A DNA stretch of 51,729 bases from JAUVXE01 sp964349355 (GCA_964349355.1 CAYGFZ010000011.1:1-51729), one strand, 5' to 3'; positions 1 through 8,981 are shown, numbered from the stretch's first letter. Notes: generated from the letters alone by a model not told the origin. Translations and numbers: made by a program.

Positions 1-1862
1 TAGGTGATCTCTTCTCCGACATAGGCGAAGTCAGGACCGGTCTTGTCGATCGTGAGGTCGGAGTCGACGAGGAAGTTGCCGAAGTCCAGCCCCGTGATGA
101 CGCTTGCGCTGGCCACGACGATCGGGTTCGTGGGTGCGAGCGTCTGGTACCAGTCGTCTTGCAAGACCTCAGAGATCGCGTAGCTTCCCGGCAGCACGCC
201 GGTGAATGAATAGGTGCCGTCAGAGGAGGTCGTGGTGGAGGCGTAGAGGACCCCGCCCTTCATCAGACGTATCGTCCAACCACCCAAGCCCGGCTCGCCT
301 GCGTCCTTCACGCCGTCGGCGTCAAGGTCGTGGAACTTCATGCCGGAAAGCGTCGCTGTGTAGGTGAAGCGGTTGGTCAGGGCGCTCGTGAGCGTCTCTG
401 AGAGCACCTCGCTCTTCAGCAAGATGTCTGCGCCACCATACGTCGCGTACCAGTCGGCGCGCGTGATCGTCGAGCCGACAGGCAGGTCGACCGAACCGGT
501 GTAGGCGTTGCCCGCACCGGCGATGAGCGCCACGTCGGGCTGCTGCACCCCGCTGACCCAGAAGCGGGCGAAGAACGTCGCACCCGCAGGCGCGCCTGCA
601 AAAGTCAGCTCGAATGTCTTCGTGACGTCGGGTCGGTAGTTACCGATGTAGCGGGTCAAACTCTGACCCGAACCCAACGAGATCGCCATCGGCAACGATG
701 TCTGAGTCTCCCAGCCGGGCTTGAGCGTCTCTGTCACCTCGAGCGAACCTGCAGGCAACGGAGAGAACACCACTTTGCCGTCTGCGCCGGTCGTGCCAAG
801 GATGTCCCAGGCGTACACGTCGTCTCCGCCGGTGGAGGTCAGGCGGAAGTCCCACCCGGGCAAGAACTGATCTTCACCCGTGCCTCGCACCCCGTTGCGG
901 TTGGTGTCGTAGAACTTGTAGACGGTGACCGAACCGCTCGGAGCATCAACTGCGGGAAGCGAGACGGTCTTGCGGCCGAGACCCTCCAGTTGCATGTTGC
1001 CCGGAGATCCGGTGTAGGGGCCCCACCCGTCGCGCGGTGGGTCCTGCTGGTTCCAGTAGATCGTGAGAGCCAGGTGCGCGCGGAAGTACGCGACCGCGTA
1101 CTGCCCGGCCGGGACCACGATCTGTCCGGCGGCGACGGTGGACAGCAAACCGGATGCGTCGACGCCGTACGCGCCGCCGACAGGTACGTCGTGTCCGGAG
1201 AGGGACAGCGGAGTCCAGGCGGGTTGCGGCAGACGCGGATCGGAGCCTGCGGGCTTCGTGCCCGTGAGATAGTAGAGGTAGTCGGATGTCCTATCGAAGT
1301 AGATGCCCTTTCCGGACTTGTAGTGGAAGGCATCGACGGTAAACTCGGGAACGACCATGTTCGACGAACCCTTGCTGTTGTCGATGATCACCCGGAACGG
1401 CACCCACTCCCCTTCCTCATAGGCATGGAGGTTGCCGGTAATCCACCCGGAGCTCTTGCGCACTCCTTCAAGGCTCACGTCACCGCTACCTATGTCGGAG
1501 ACGCTGACCTCCTCGGCGAGTGAGACGAGTGGTGCGGCAGCAGCAAGAGGCTGCGGAGTCACGGGTTCGCCAAGAGGCGCAGATTCTACGGTCTCGGCCT
1601 CTTCTGCGATCGCGACTTCCATCTCCTCGTCAGGCGGAGCACTCCCGTCATCTTCTGCGGGTTCCGCCTTAACTGCTGGCAGATCCGGCTCACCTTCCAC
1701 TACGAGAGGAGTCGACTCGACCAGCCCTGCTCCGCTGCCTTCCTCGGCAAACGAAACGGGCATCGACGTTCCGATGCCCGTGAACATCACGAGTACCACT
1801 ACTGTCAGATACGTCGTGAACAGCCGAGAAAGCCATGACTTGCGGTTCACCATGCGCGTCAT
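1..1862 (-). CDS. Secreted surface protein with SdrD-B-like and DUF11-like repeats (3' end outside window)
   Basis: About 620 codons are visible and the frame is still open at the window edge. An N-terminal signal peptide (basic MTRMVNRKSW, then a hydrophobic stretch at residues 15-35, cleavage probably after SFA) shows export. An acidic Glu/Pro/Ala-rich linker follows. Further on come two prealbumin-like segments of the SdrD-B kind, recognisable by FYDTNRNGVRGTGED and FHDLDADGVKDAGEPGLGG, each with the DxDxDG-type calcium-like loop and a downstream GTYSFTGVLPGSYAISE pattern. The last visible residues, SDLTIDKTGPDFAYVGEEITY minus its end, look like the start of a DUF11 adhesin repeat. I chose ATG at 1862 because GGAAAGGG lies 9 bases upstream; an ATG 9 bases further up has no room for a ribosome site. 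Function is inferred as adhesin or S-layer-like; any C-terminal anchor is not visible. Confidence 0.85.
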   Translation of the reverse strand, partial: MTRMVNRKSWLSRLFTTYLTVVVLVMFTGIGTSMPVSFAEEGSGAGLVESTPLVVEGEPDLPAVKAEPAEDDGSAPPDEEMEVAIAEEAETVESAPLGEPVTPQPLAAAAPLVSLAEEVSVSDIGSGDVSLEGVRKSSGWITGNLHAYEEGEWVPFRVIIDNSKGSSNMVVPEFTVDAFHYKSGKGIYFDRTSDYLYYLTGTKPAGSDPRLPQPAWTPLSLSGHDVPVGGAYGVDASGLLSTVAAGQIVVPAGQYAVAYFRAHLALTIYWNQQDPPRDGWGPYTGSPGNMQLEGLGRKTVSLPAVDAPSGSVTVYKFYDTNRNGVRGTGEDQFLPGWDFRLTSTGGDDVYAWDILGTTGADGKVVFSPLPAGSLEVTETLKPGWETQTSLPMAISLGSGQSLTRYIGNYRPDVTKTFELTFAGAPAGATFFARFWVSGVQQPDVALIAGAGNAYTGSVDLPVGSTITRADWYATYGGADILLKSEVLSETLTSALTNRFTYTATLSGMKFHDLDADGVKDAGEPGLGGWTIRLMKGGVLYASTTTSSDGTYSFTGVLPGSYAISEVLQDDWYQTLAPTNPIVVASASVITGLDFGNFLVDSDLTIDKTGPDFAYVGEEIT

Positions 1863-1915
1863 TGCTCTCATCCCTTTCCGTTACCTGGCGCCACCCTCTC
1901 CCACCGGACCAGGTC

Positions 1916-1958
1916 CCGAAAACAACGCAAGACCGGCTCGTCAAACACGGGCCGGTCT
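1916..1958 (-). terminator. Terminator-like hairpin within the leader
   Basis: AGACCGGC (transcript sense, 1958-1951) pairs perfectly with GCCGGTCT (1937-1930). The inner CGT/ACG can extend the stem. It is followed by a T-rich stretch TTGCGTTGTTTTC down to 1917. It lies about 55 bases before the coding start, where a conditional terminator would act. Confidence 0.45.
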
Positions 1959-2074
1959 CACCATTAGCTCCCCGTCGGCTTTCGCGGTGACCGGCAAACA
2001 GTCCCGACGGATCCAAGCTTCCCGCTCCAACCCGCAGATTCGCGGGCCAGACTTGGGCTGAGAGAAACGCTCTC
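1916..2074 (-). promoter_or_regulatory. Structured 5' leader of the surface-protein gene (riboswitch or attenuator candidate)
   Basis: Between the surface-protein start and the sortase gene lie about 315 bases without a gene. Read as the minus-strand transcript they can form a series of stems: GAGAG/CTCTC (2070-2074 with 2060-2064), CCCGC/GCGGG (2042-2046 with 2031-2035), a 7-bp CCGTCGG/CCGACGG stem (2004-2010 with 1972-1978), and a terminator-like hairpin at 1930-1958. The arm at 1989-1995, inside the loop of the 7-bp stem, is complementary to 1951-1957, which is also one arm of the terminator-like hairpin, so the two pairings exclude each other. I compared it by eye with c-di-GMP-I, ydaO, cobalamin, SAM and TPP classes and could not match a consensus. 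Confidence 0.45.
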
Positions 2075-2177
2075 CAGCTACCTGATAGGGATATACCCCC
2101 CGGTCGGCGCGTATCGGATGGGTACGCATCCTCCAACGGTATGAGCTGGGGATGATTGATCGATTCGTGCCTTCACA

Positions 2178-2903
2178 TCAGGAACCATCGGCAGATGGAT
2201 CGTCATCGAGAACCTGCATCTCTACCAACTTCGCCTGCACGATCAGCCGGTGGGCGGCGCTGTAGGGCGGATGACACGCCGAGAGGGTGAGCATCGGATT
2301 CTCTGTCGAGCGCACGAGGTCGATCTCATCGGGAGTGACCACGAGCTTCTCCGACACCTAGTATGTGTAACGCCTGAACGGCGAGAGAAGATGGATGGTA
2401 TCGCCCGCTTCGAGATCATCGAGCCGACGAAAGGGTGCTCCGTAGGTCGTCCGGTGCGCGGCGATCCCCACGTTTCCCCGGTTCTTGGCAGGAACATCCG
2501 TGTAGGGCATCCACCCCGGTCCCCGCTTGAGCGCCTCCCGGTCGACGCCCCGGACCACCACCGCATCAAGATCCATCTTCTCGATCAGCAGGCGGCCAAA
2601 CACCCCGTACTCTTCCAACTCGCGCCAGTATGCGATGTCCTCCTCGAACCAGGTCTCCCAACCGGTATAGCCGGGTTCGGGCTCGTCGAGCAGGCGATCG
2701 GGCGAAGCTGCTCCCATCGATCCGAGTTCGGCAGCCGACTCGAGTAGGGCCCCTTGCTCCGTCCGGGTCACCTGATCGGTCACCATGTAGTAACCGAGCA
2801 GACCGAGAGCCATGCCAAGAAGCAGGTTTCCCAGGACGCGTGCGGTCAGCCGGAGACGAAGCGTAGGTACCGCTGTCGTCGCTTCAGAGCCCATTCCTGC
2901 CAC
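2178..2903 (-). pseudogene. Class E sortase interrupted by in-frame TAG
   Basis: One frame runs 242 codons from GTG at 2903 (or ATG at 2894) to TGA at 2178, broken only by TAG at 2360-2358 (codon 182). It encodes a membrane-anchored sortase: one TM segment at residues 22-42, then the sortase beta-barrel. The catalytic His is H150 in GIAAHRTTYG. Beyond the stop codon the frame continues without shift, with catalytic Cys C210 in TLSACHPP and Arg R219 in SAAHRL. The visible upstream 181 residues therefore lack Cys and Arg and would be inactive. Residue 182 is probably Glu or Gln in relatives (one base change from GAG or CAG), which is inference. It may be a true pseudogene, a strain variant, a base-call error or stop readthrough. 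It lies upstream of a secreted protein on the same strand, its likely substrate gene. Confidence 0.85.
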
Positions 2904-2958
2904 CGCTCATTTTAGATTCATCTCGCGAGCTCCCGGCAAGAACCTACAAGCCCACGCC

Positions 2959-5337
2959 CTACGTCGAGGACCTGCCCCCGCGCCTTTTCCTCAACGCCGG
3001 ACGGCACTCTTTAACCAGGGCCTGCGCCAGCACCTCATCCATGCTCGAGACAGGCACGACCTTCAGCTCATCGCGAACGCGTGCGGGCATGAGCTCCAAA
3101 TCGCGAACGTTCTCCTTGGGGATGAGCACAGTCGCGATGCCTGCCCTGTGCGCGGCGAGCAGTTTCTCCTTGAGCCCGCCGATCGGCAGCACGCGACCGC
3201 GAAGCGTGATCTCACCCGTCATCGCGATGTCCCGCCGGACCGGGCAGCCGGTGAGAACCGATGCGAGCGCGACCGCCATCGTTATTCCCGCAGAAGGACC
3301 GTCCTTGGGTATCGCGGCCGCCGGCACGTGTATATGCATATCGAATTTCTCGGCGAAATCCTCGGCGATGCCGAGCTCAGCGGTCCGGGTCCGGATGTAG
3401 GAAACGGCCGCCTGGGCGGACTCGCGCATAACGTCACCAAGATGCCCGGTGAGCGTCAAGCCGCCTTTGCCCGGCATCTTCGTCGCCTCTATGGTGATGA
3501 CATCGCCGCCGGCCTCCGTCCACACAAGACCTGTCGCAGCGCCGACCTCGTCGCGCTCCTCGGCCAGGCCGAAGGAGAACTTGGGCGGACCGAGATACTT
3601 GTGGAGGGTACGATCGGTGACGCGGGTCTTAGCCTTCTTGCCCTCCACCACCTTGCGCGCCACCTGCCGGCACACCATCGCGATGGTCCGCTCGAGGTTC
3701 CGGACACCCGCTTCCCGCGTGTAACGGCGCACGATCTCGTGCAGCGCCGACTCGGAGAACTCGAGCTTGCCCGGTGTCAGGCCGTGCTCTTTGAGCTGTT
3801 TCGGGATGAGGTACCGGACCGCGATGTGCACCTTCTCTTCTTCGGTGTACCCGGGGAAGTGGATGACTTCCATCCGATCGCGCAGCGCAGGCGGGATTGG
3901 ATCGAGAAGGTTCGCCGTCGTGATGAACATGACGTTCGACAGGTCGAAAGGTGCCTCAAGATAGTGATCCTGGAAGGCGAAGTTCTGCTCGGGGTCGAGC
4001 ACCTCGAGAAGTGCCGAGGTGGGATCGCCCCGGAAATCCATTCCCACCTTGTCGACCTCGTCCATCATGAACACGGGGTTCTTCGTGCCGACCTGACTGA
4101 TCGACTGCACGATCCGGCCGGGAAGCGCGCCCACATAGGTGCGCCGATGGCCCCTGATCTCGGCCTCGTCGCGCACCCCGCCGAGCGACATGCGGATGAA
4201 CTCCCGGCCCAGGGAGCGGGCGATCGACTTCCCGATGGATGTCTTGCCCACACCCGGCGGCCCGACGAAGCACAGGATCGGACCGCGCATATGGTCCGTC
4301 AGCGTGTGAACCGCAAGGTACTCGAGAACCCGCTCCTTCACCTTCTCGAGCCCGTAGTGGTCCTCATCGAGGACGTCCTGCGCGGCTTCAAGGTCGAGCC
4401 TCTCCTCGGACTCCTTGTTCCACGGCAGACCGATCAACCAATCGAGGTAGGTTCGGATGACGCTGGTCTCGGCAGCTGCAGGCGGCATCTTCTCGAGACG
4501 TCCGAGCTCCTTCATCGCCTTCTCTTCGACCTCAGAAGGCATCTGCGCCTCGTCGATCTTCTCCTTGTACTCATCGATCTCGGCCTGGACCTCGTCGAGG
4601 TGTCCCAACTCCTGCTGGATGGCTTTAAGTTGCTCGCGCAGAAAGTACTCACGCTGAGTCTTGGTCATCTGCTCCTTGACCCGACTTTGGATCTTGGACC
4701 CGAGTTCGAGGATCTCAAGTTCCTTGCGCAGAAAGGTCGCCGTGCGCTCAAGGCGAACAAAGGGTTCTATCGCCTCGAGAATCTCCTGCTTCTCGTCGAT
4801 CTTGAGGTTCAGGTGAAACGCGATGAAGTCGGCTAGCCGACCCGGCTCTTCGATCGAGGAGGCGGCCATCAGTACTTCTTGTGGTACGGGCTTGCCCAAC
4901 TCCGACGCGCGCTCGAAGTCCTGGATCAGCGCCCTCATCAAGGCCTTCGTCTCCACGTCCGCCTCGGCGCTCTCCTCGATCGGCTCCACGCGAACGAGGA
5001 AGAACGGGTCAGTCTGGACGACCTCCATGATGCGTATGCGCTGCTGCCCCTCGACAAGAGCCTTGGCGGTGCCGTCGGGCAGCTTGAGCTCCTGCATGAT
5101 AGACGCCGCGCAACCGATCTCGTAGATGTCCTCGATAGCCGGGTCCTGAGTCTCGGCTTCCTTCTGGGTAACAAGGGCGACAAGGTGTCCCTGGCGCATC
5201 GACTCCTCGAGAGCATGGATGGATCGTTCCCGCCCAACGAACAACGGGACAACAAGGTTCGGGAACAGGATCAGGTCCCTGAGCGGGATGAGTGGCAGTA
5301 TCTCGGGTAGTGCCCGAACGTCGCTCTGTTGTGACAT
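2959..5337 (-). CDS. lon: ATP-dependent Lon protease
   Basis: Full-length bacterial Lon (792 aa, the usual size). The N-terminal substrate-recognition domain begins LPLIPLRDLILFPN. The coiled helical region covers roughly residues 200-300. The AAA+ module has Walker A GPPGVGKT (359-366) and Walker B FMMDEVDK. The C-terminal protease domain has the Ser-Lys dyad: S682 in PKDGPSAGITMA and K723 in GGLKEK. It degrades misfolded and regulatory proteins in the cytoplasm. An upstream in-frame start exists at 5382, but ATG at 5337 has AGGAAA 9 bases before it and gives the normal family N-terminus. It is divergent from the envelope-protein gene at 5470. No HAIR or CIRCE heat-shock operator was found in the 130-base gap. 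Confidence 0.98.
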   Translation of the reverse strand: MSQQSDVRALPEILPLIPLRDLILFPNLVVPLFVGRERSIHALEESMRQGHLVALVTQKEAETQDPAIEDIYEIGCAASIMQELKLPDGTAKALVEGQQRIRIMEVVQTDPFFLVRVEPIEESAEADVETKALMRALIQDFERASELGKPVPQEVLMAASSIEEPGRLADFIAFHLNLKIDEKQEILEAIEPFVRLERTATFLRKELEILELGSKIQSRVKEQMTKTQREYFLREQLKAIQQELGHLDEVQAEIDEYKEKIDEAQMPSEVEEKAMKELGRLEKMPPAAAETSVIRTYLDWLIGLPWNKESEERLDLEAAQDVLDEDHYGLEKVKERVLEYLAVHTLTDHMRGPILCFVGPPGVGKTSIGKSIARSLGREFIRMSLGGVRDEAEIRGHRRTYVGALPGRIVQSISQVGTKNPVFMMDEVDKVGMDFRGDPTSALLEVLDPEQNFAFQDHYLEAPFDLSNVMFITTANLLDPIPPALRDRMEVIHFPGYTEEEKVHIAVRYLIPKQLKEHGLTPGKLEFSESALHEIVRRYTREAGVRNLERTIAMVCRQVARKVVEGKKAKTRVTDRTLHKYLGPPKFSFGLAEERDEVGAATGLVWTEAGGDVITIEATKMPGKGGLTLTGHLGDVMRESAQAAVSYIRTRTAELGIAEDFAEKFDMHIHVPAAAIPKDGPSAGITMAVALASVLTGCPVRRDIAMTGEITLRGRVLPIGGLKEKLLAAHRAGIATVLIPKENVRDLELMPARVRDELKVVPVSSMDEVLAQALVKECRPALRKRRGGRSST

Positions 5338-5469
5338 TGCGGCGTGTTTCCTTTCCTCGGCGCTACGCCGTGCGATAATCATTCTGCCCTAATACTTCGC
5401 ACAGTACACGTCCGCTCCTACCCTTCCGATGAGGTCAGGGCCTGGACCGAGATGCCGGGAGTCCGTTGA

Positions 5470-7467
5470 ATGCGAATCAAGCCACGGGTGAAACGAGCGG
5501 TCCTGAACTCCGCCGTTATCGTCACCATGATAGTAGGCCTGAGTTTCGGGTTTCCGATCGATGCGCCCGAATCTCACGCGAATCCCGAGACACCCGCACC
5601 AGGTGATCCCGCCCGCGACCGGATCACCGTTGACACGGGACCCCCATCGCTTCCCTCCGACGGCGCCTTTGAGATCCGGGCCGACGTTCGGGTCGACGAG
5701 CCGACCCCCTACCTCGAAGTCCGCCTCCAGATCCACCGGCCCTCGGGCCAGCTGCTTTTCCAGCGAACAGAAGTCCGCAGCGATGTCGCCACAGGCACCG
5801 TGACGGCCGAGTTCAGTCGCGAACTCGCCGACCTCTCTCTTGCTCCCGCGGCCTATCCCTATGAGATCCGCGTCCGCACCGAGGTCGGTGAGACCCGCGA
5901 ACAGGTCGTCGATGGCCTCCTTCTGGTGCACGCTCCCGAACCGGCGGTCACACCTCTTGTGATCGTCCTGCGCGTCGCCGAGGTACCGGCATTCGATCCG
6001 GCAGGCAACTTCGCTGTCGACCCCGCGACCTTGATGGAGACTCTCGACCAGGTGTCCCTGGCGGCGGGCGCAGTCATCGATGATCCCCGGCTGCACCTCA
6101 CGTTAGGCATCCCGGGGATGACCCTCGACGCGTGGTCCCGGGTCGCGGCGGGCTACACCCTGGCGGGACCGGCGGGGTTAAGCGAGATAGACGCTGCCGA
6201 AGACATACCGCGCGCATACGCCGAGACGCTCGGGCTCATCTCCTCGGCGATAGCGACCGGGCGGCTTGAGTTGTTGGACATCCCCTATGCCGATCCCGAC
6301 ATCGGCGCGCTCGCCGAATCGCACTCGCTCCTGGACCTCGGCGTGCACTACGCGCTCTCCCGCGCCACGTACCTGAAAACGCTCGAGACTCCCCCCTCCG
6401 CCGGGACCGCTGTCGTAGGCGACGCGTTGCCACCCGGCGCACTCGAAGTACTTCAAGAACGCGATATCTCCTGGGCGCTGCTCGAACCGGAGTCGCTCAC
6501 GGTCGACGAGACAGCGCCCGCTGCAGGCGCCTGGTCGATCGAGGGCACCCGTGTGAGGGCCCTCGTGCTCGACCGTAAACTCACCGAGGCACTGCCTGCT
6601 GCTGACGCTCCGGCTAGCCTCCTGCGCGTCTTCGAGCATTCGATATCTGCCGAGGCAACCACACCGCTGGTGGCATCGCTTGAGATCGGGCCCGGTCGCG
6701 AGAGGGTCGTCGAACACGTCCTGGCGTTCATGACACTTGCCGGCACGACTCCTTGGGTCGGCACCGTGACAGCCTCGACAGCTTCACAGATGCCCCCCCG
6801 GGGCACCACGACCGCTCCGGCGACAGTCGAGTCGAGCGTCCAGCCGCCTGCAGGTTATCCCGCCGAGGTGACCGAGGGACGCCGCTACGCCATCGCTCTG
6901 GAGGCGGCAGCCGGCGTAGATGATGGGGACGCCAGGAAGGTGACCGAAGCCTCCCTGATTGCCCAAAGCGCACGGTGGACCGGACCTGACGGCCGCTGGA
7001 GTCAGATCGATAGAGGTCGAGCTTTCGCATCGTCGGCCATACGCGAGGCATCGAGCACCCTCGATCGCGTGCTGCTGACGGCCCGGGATATCACTCTGTC
7101 CGGACAAAGCGGTGAACTGCCTCTGAGCATAGTCAACGACTCGGCCAAGGAGCTCAAGGTCAGGCTGGTACTCAGAACACAGGACATACATCTGCCGGAG
7201 GGAGAAACGCAAACGCTCACACTGCGACCCCAGGAGACTCTCCACACAGTCAGCGTCGACCTGCAGTCCTCGCTCTCCGGACGCATCGAGATGGAGCTAT
7301 GGGCAGGCGACGTCCTCCTCGACAGCGCGACGACGACTGTGCGCGCCTCCTATCTCGACCGACTCGCCATCATCGGGGGCGTGGTTCTCCTACTGTTAGC
7401 CCTACTCCTATACATCCGGAAGCGCGTACGAGCGGCGGATGCTGGTAGTATGCCTTCAGAAGAGTGA
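5470..7467 (+). CDS. Exported, C-terminally membrane-anchored protein (DUF6049-like)
   Basis: A 665-residue envelope protein. It has a basic N-terminus and signal peptide (residues about 8-36, ending ESHANPE), a large extracellular part, and a C-terminal TM helix (LAIIGGVVLLLLALLLYI) followed by a basic tail. The first extracellular section resembles an Ig-like or fibronectin-like beta domain. The middle (FAVDPATLMETLDQVSL, LELLDIPYADPDI) resembles the polysaccharide-deacetylase-like region of actinobacterial DUF6049 proteins. That assignment is by pattern, not alignment. No catalytic residues are recognised. ATG at 5470 has GGGAG 8 bases upstream. It heads a plus-strand run that continues with the small TM protein, the PIN-TPR protein, trxB and trxA, with gaps of 0-29 bases. 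Confidence 0.75.
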   Translation: MRIKPRVKRAVLNSAVIVTMIVGLSFGFPIDAPESHANPETPAPGDPARDRITVDTGPPSLPSDGAFEIRADVRVDEPTPYLEVRLQIHRPSGQLLFQRTEVRSDVATGTVTAEFSRELADLSLAPAAYPYEIRVRTEVGETREQVVDGLLLVHAPEPAVTPLVIVLRVAEVPAFDPAGNFAVDPATLMETLDQVSLAAGAVIDDPRLHLTLGIPGMTLDAWSRVAAGYTLAGPAGLSEIDAAEDIPRAYAETLGLISSAIATGRLELLDIPYADPDIGALAESHSLLDLGVHYALSRATYLKTLETPPSAGTAVVGDALPPGALEVLQERDISWALLEPESLTVDETAPAAGAWSIEGTRVRALVLDRKLTEALPAADAPASLLRVFEHSISAEATTPLVASLEIGPGRERVVEHVLAFMTLAGTTPWVGTVTASTASQMPPRGTTTAPATVESSVQPPAGYPAEVTEGRRYAIALEAAAGVDDGDARKVTEASLIAQSARWTGPDGRWSQIDRGRAFASSAIREASSTLDRVLLTARDITLSGQSGELPLSIVNDSAKELKVRLVLRTQDIHLPEGETQTLTLRPQETLHTVSVDLQSSLSGRIEMELWAGDVLLDSATTTVRASYLDRLAIIGGVVLLLLALLLYIRKRVRAADAGSMPSEE

Positions 7468-7491
7468 GCCGGCCACAAGGTAGGTGAACGC

Positions 7492-7848
7492 GTGAAAAAA
7501 CTCGTCGTAGTCGCACTGATCCTCGCCGCTGCCGCGCTCTTCGTGAACGACCTCGGCGCATACGTAGACACGCGCCGAGTCCTGGTGGAAGCGACACGGA
7601 ATGCTGCGGATGCTGCGGCTGCGACGAAAGGCTCTCGCGATGCCGGTGGCCGCGCAGCCGCAGAGAAGGCGCTTGAGCAGAGTGTGGAGGTCTACCTGTA
7701 CAACCAGGACTCCACCCGTGTGGAGGTCTGGGCACGAGTCCCGATCGAGGGAACCTTCATCTATGGACCCGCACGCGCCCTGATCGCTGGCGAACCGCTC
7801 GACACGCTGCCACTGCTTGAACACTATGAGACCCGAACGGCCCAGTAG
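7492..7848 (+). CDS. Small single-pass membrane protein, TadE/TadG-like pattern
   Basis: 118 residues starting at GTG (AAGGTAGG upstream). One N-terminal TM segment (LVVVALILAAAALFVNDLGAYV) is followed by DTRRVLVEATRNAADAAAA, a pattern like the exported face of TadE/TadG pilus-associated proteins, where a TM helix is followed by an Ala-rich amphipathic helix. The remainder is a short soluble domain. The family assignment is weak. It lies 24 bases after the 665-aa envelope protein and 17 before the PIN-TPR gene, so the three are probably co-transcribed. Confidence 0.65.
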   Translation: MKKLVVVALILAAAALFVNDLGAYVDTRRVLVEATRNAADAAAATKGSRDAGGRAAAEKALEQSVEVYLYNQDSTRVEVWARVPIEGTFIYGPARALIAGEPLDTLPLLEHYETRTAQ

Positions 7849-7865
7849 ATTTCAAAGGACACCAG

Positions 7866-8981
7866 ATGAAGACGATCGTCATCGACACGAACGTATTGCT
7901 CGCGGACCCGGGCATTCTTCTTAGTTTCCCCGACGTTGAGCTCGCAATTCCCGAGACGGTCCTCGGTGAACTCGACAAACTCAAGACCTCGAGGGTCGAC
8001 CCTGACCTTCGGTTCAGAGGACGGGAAGTGAGCCGGACCCTCTTCGAACTCTCGGAGCAAGGTAGCCTGATCTCCGGAGTCGAACTTCCTGACGGAGGAT
8101 CCGTCCGAGTCGTTCCCCTCGACGGAGACCAGAAGCTCCCCGAAGGGCTGTCGACACGCAACGCCGATGACAGGATCCTCGCGGTCGCGTACCAGATGGC
8201 CCACACGGCAAGACCTGACACGGTCAGCATGCTCACGAACGATCTCAACATGCTGTTGAAGGCTCAGACCTATGGCATCGAAGTCGAGCGCCACTCTGAA
8301 GGAGCGGACGGAGGCTTCGCCAAGCGATACATCATCCGACCGTTCCAACGCTACCGGGTTCCGCTCAGTATCCTCGCCACATCACTTGCGGTGTTCGCGG
8401 CCATAATAGTGCTCACCATCTGGGGACCCGGTTCCCGTACCGGGATCCAGAGCGCCGTACCGACCGAGTTCAGGGAGCAACTCCCCGCCGATCAGCAGCG
8501 CATTCTCGACTACCTGACCGCGCTTGAGCAAAACGACGCGGACCTCGATGCTCGCTTGTCGCTGGCGAACCTCTACTACGAACTGCGACTCGGGACCGGT
8601 GACATCAGGTACTCAACGCTAGCCACCCGTCACTACGAGCGCTACCTTGAGATCCGTCCAGACACCACCGACGTGAGGGCGAACCTCGCCGGCTCCTACT
8701 TCTACAGCGGTCAAACGGACCGGGCGATCCAGGAGGCCCTGCGCATCCTCGAACAAGAGCCCGATCACCTGCAGGCGAACTTCAACCTCGGGGTATTCTA
8801 CTGGCGTGGCCGCCAGGAGTACGCGGCAGCCGCTACCCAGTTCTCGAAGGTCGTCGAACTCACACAGAACGGCGACGAGCGCACCCTGGCGATCAACCGT
8901 GATGCCACGGCCGCGCTGCAGCAGGTTCGGGAGGATGCGGTCGCTGCCGGCCAGCCTCTCCCGGAGGGAGGAACGTTTTAG
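7866..8981 (+). CDS. PIN-domain ribonuclease-like protein with TM helix and TPR repeats
   Basis: 371 residues with three parts. Residues 1-140 are a PIN domain of the PhoH/YlaK-associated kind: the acidic set is D7 (IDTN), E30 (PETVLGELD), D101/D102 (NADDRIL) and D126 (LTNDLNMLLKA), so the metal-binding site looks complete. Residues 166-187 are a strong TM helix. Residues 215-340 carry TPR-like repeats (DARLSLANLYYEL, ANLAGSYFYSGQTDRAIQEAL, ANFNLGVFYW). The predicted topology is a cytoplasmic nuclease-like head and TPRs on the other side of the membrane. ATG at 7866 has AAAGGA upstream; the stop abuts the trxB start. PIN enzymes cut RNA; activity here is inference. Confidence 0.85.
   Translation: MKTIVIDTNVLLADPGILLSFPDVELAIPETVLGELDKLKTSRVDPDLRFRGREVSRTLFELSEQGSLISGVELPDGGSVRVVPLDGDQKLPEGLSTRNADDRILAVAYQMAHTARPDTVSMLTNDLNMLLKAQTYGIEVERHSEGADGGFAKRYIIRPFQRYRVPLSILATSLAVFAAIIVLTIWGPGSRTGIQSAVPTEFREQLPADQQRILDYLTALEQNDADLDARLSLANLYYELRLGTGDIRYSTLATRHYERYLEIRPDTTDVRANLAGSYFYSGQTDRAIQEALRILEQEPDHLQANFNLGVFYWRGRQEYAAAATQFSKVVELTQNGDERTLAINRDATAALQQVREDAVAAGQPLPEGGTF

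Noticed and set aside
1432..2061. 209-codon plus-strand frame
   Set aside because: Antisense to the N-terminus and leader of the surface protein; Ser/Pro/Arg-rich shadow.
1916..2074. c-di-GMP-I or ydaO riboswitch
   Set aside because: A GCGAAAGC loop is present, but the conserved core stretches of either class are missing, so no class is named.
2358..2360. TAG as pyrrolysine codon
   Set aside because: TAG ends several intact genes here (lon, the PIN-TPR gene, amrS, the OmpR-type regulator), no pyl genes are in the window, and the other internal TAG lies in a clear pseudogene. Kept only as a point to check.
2812..4836. 674-codon open frame on the plus strand
   Set aside because: It lies antisense to lon across its conserved AAA+ and protease domains; high GC makes long antisense frames common, and its sequence is Arg/His/Leu-rich without motifs.
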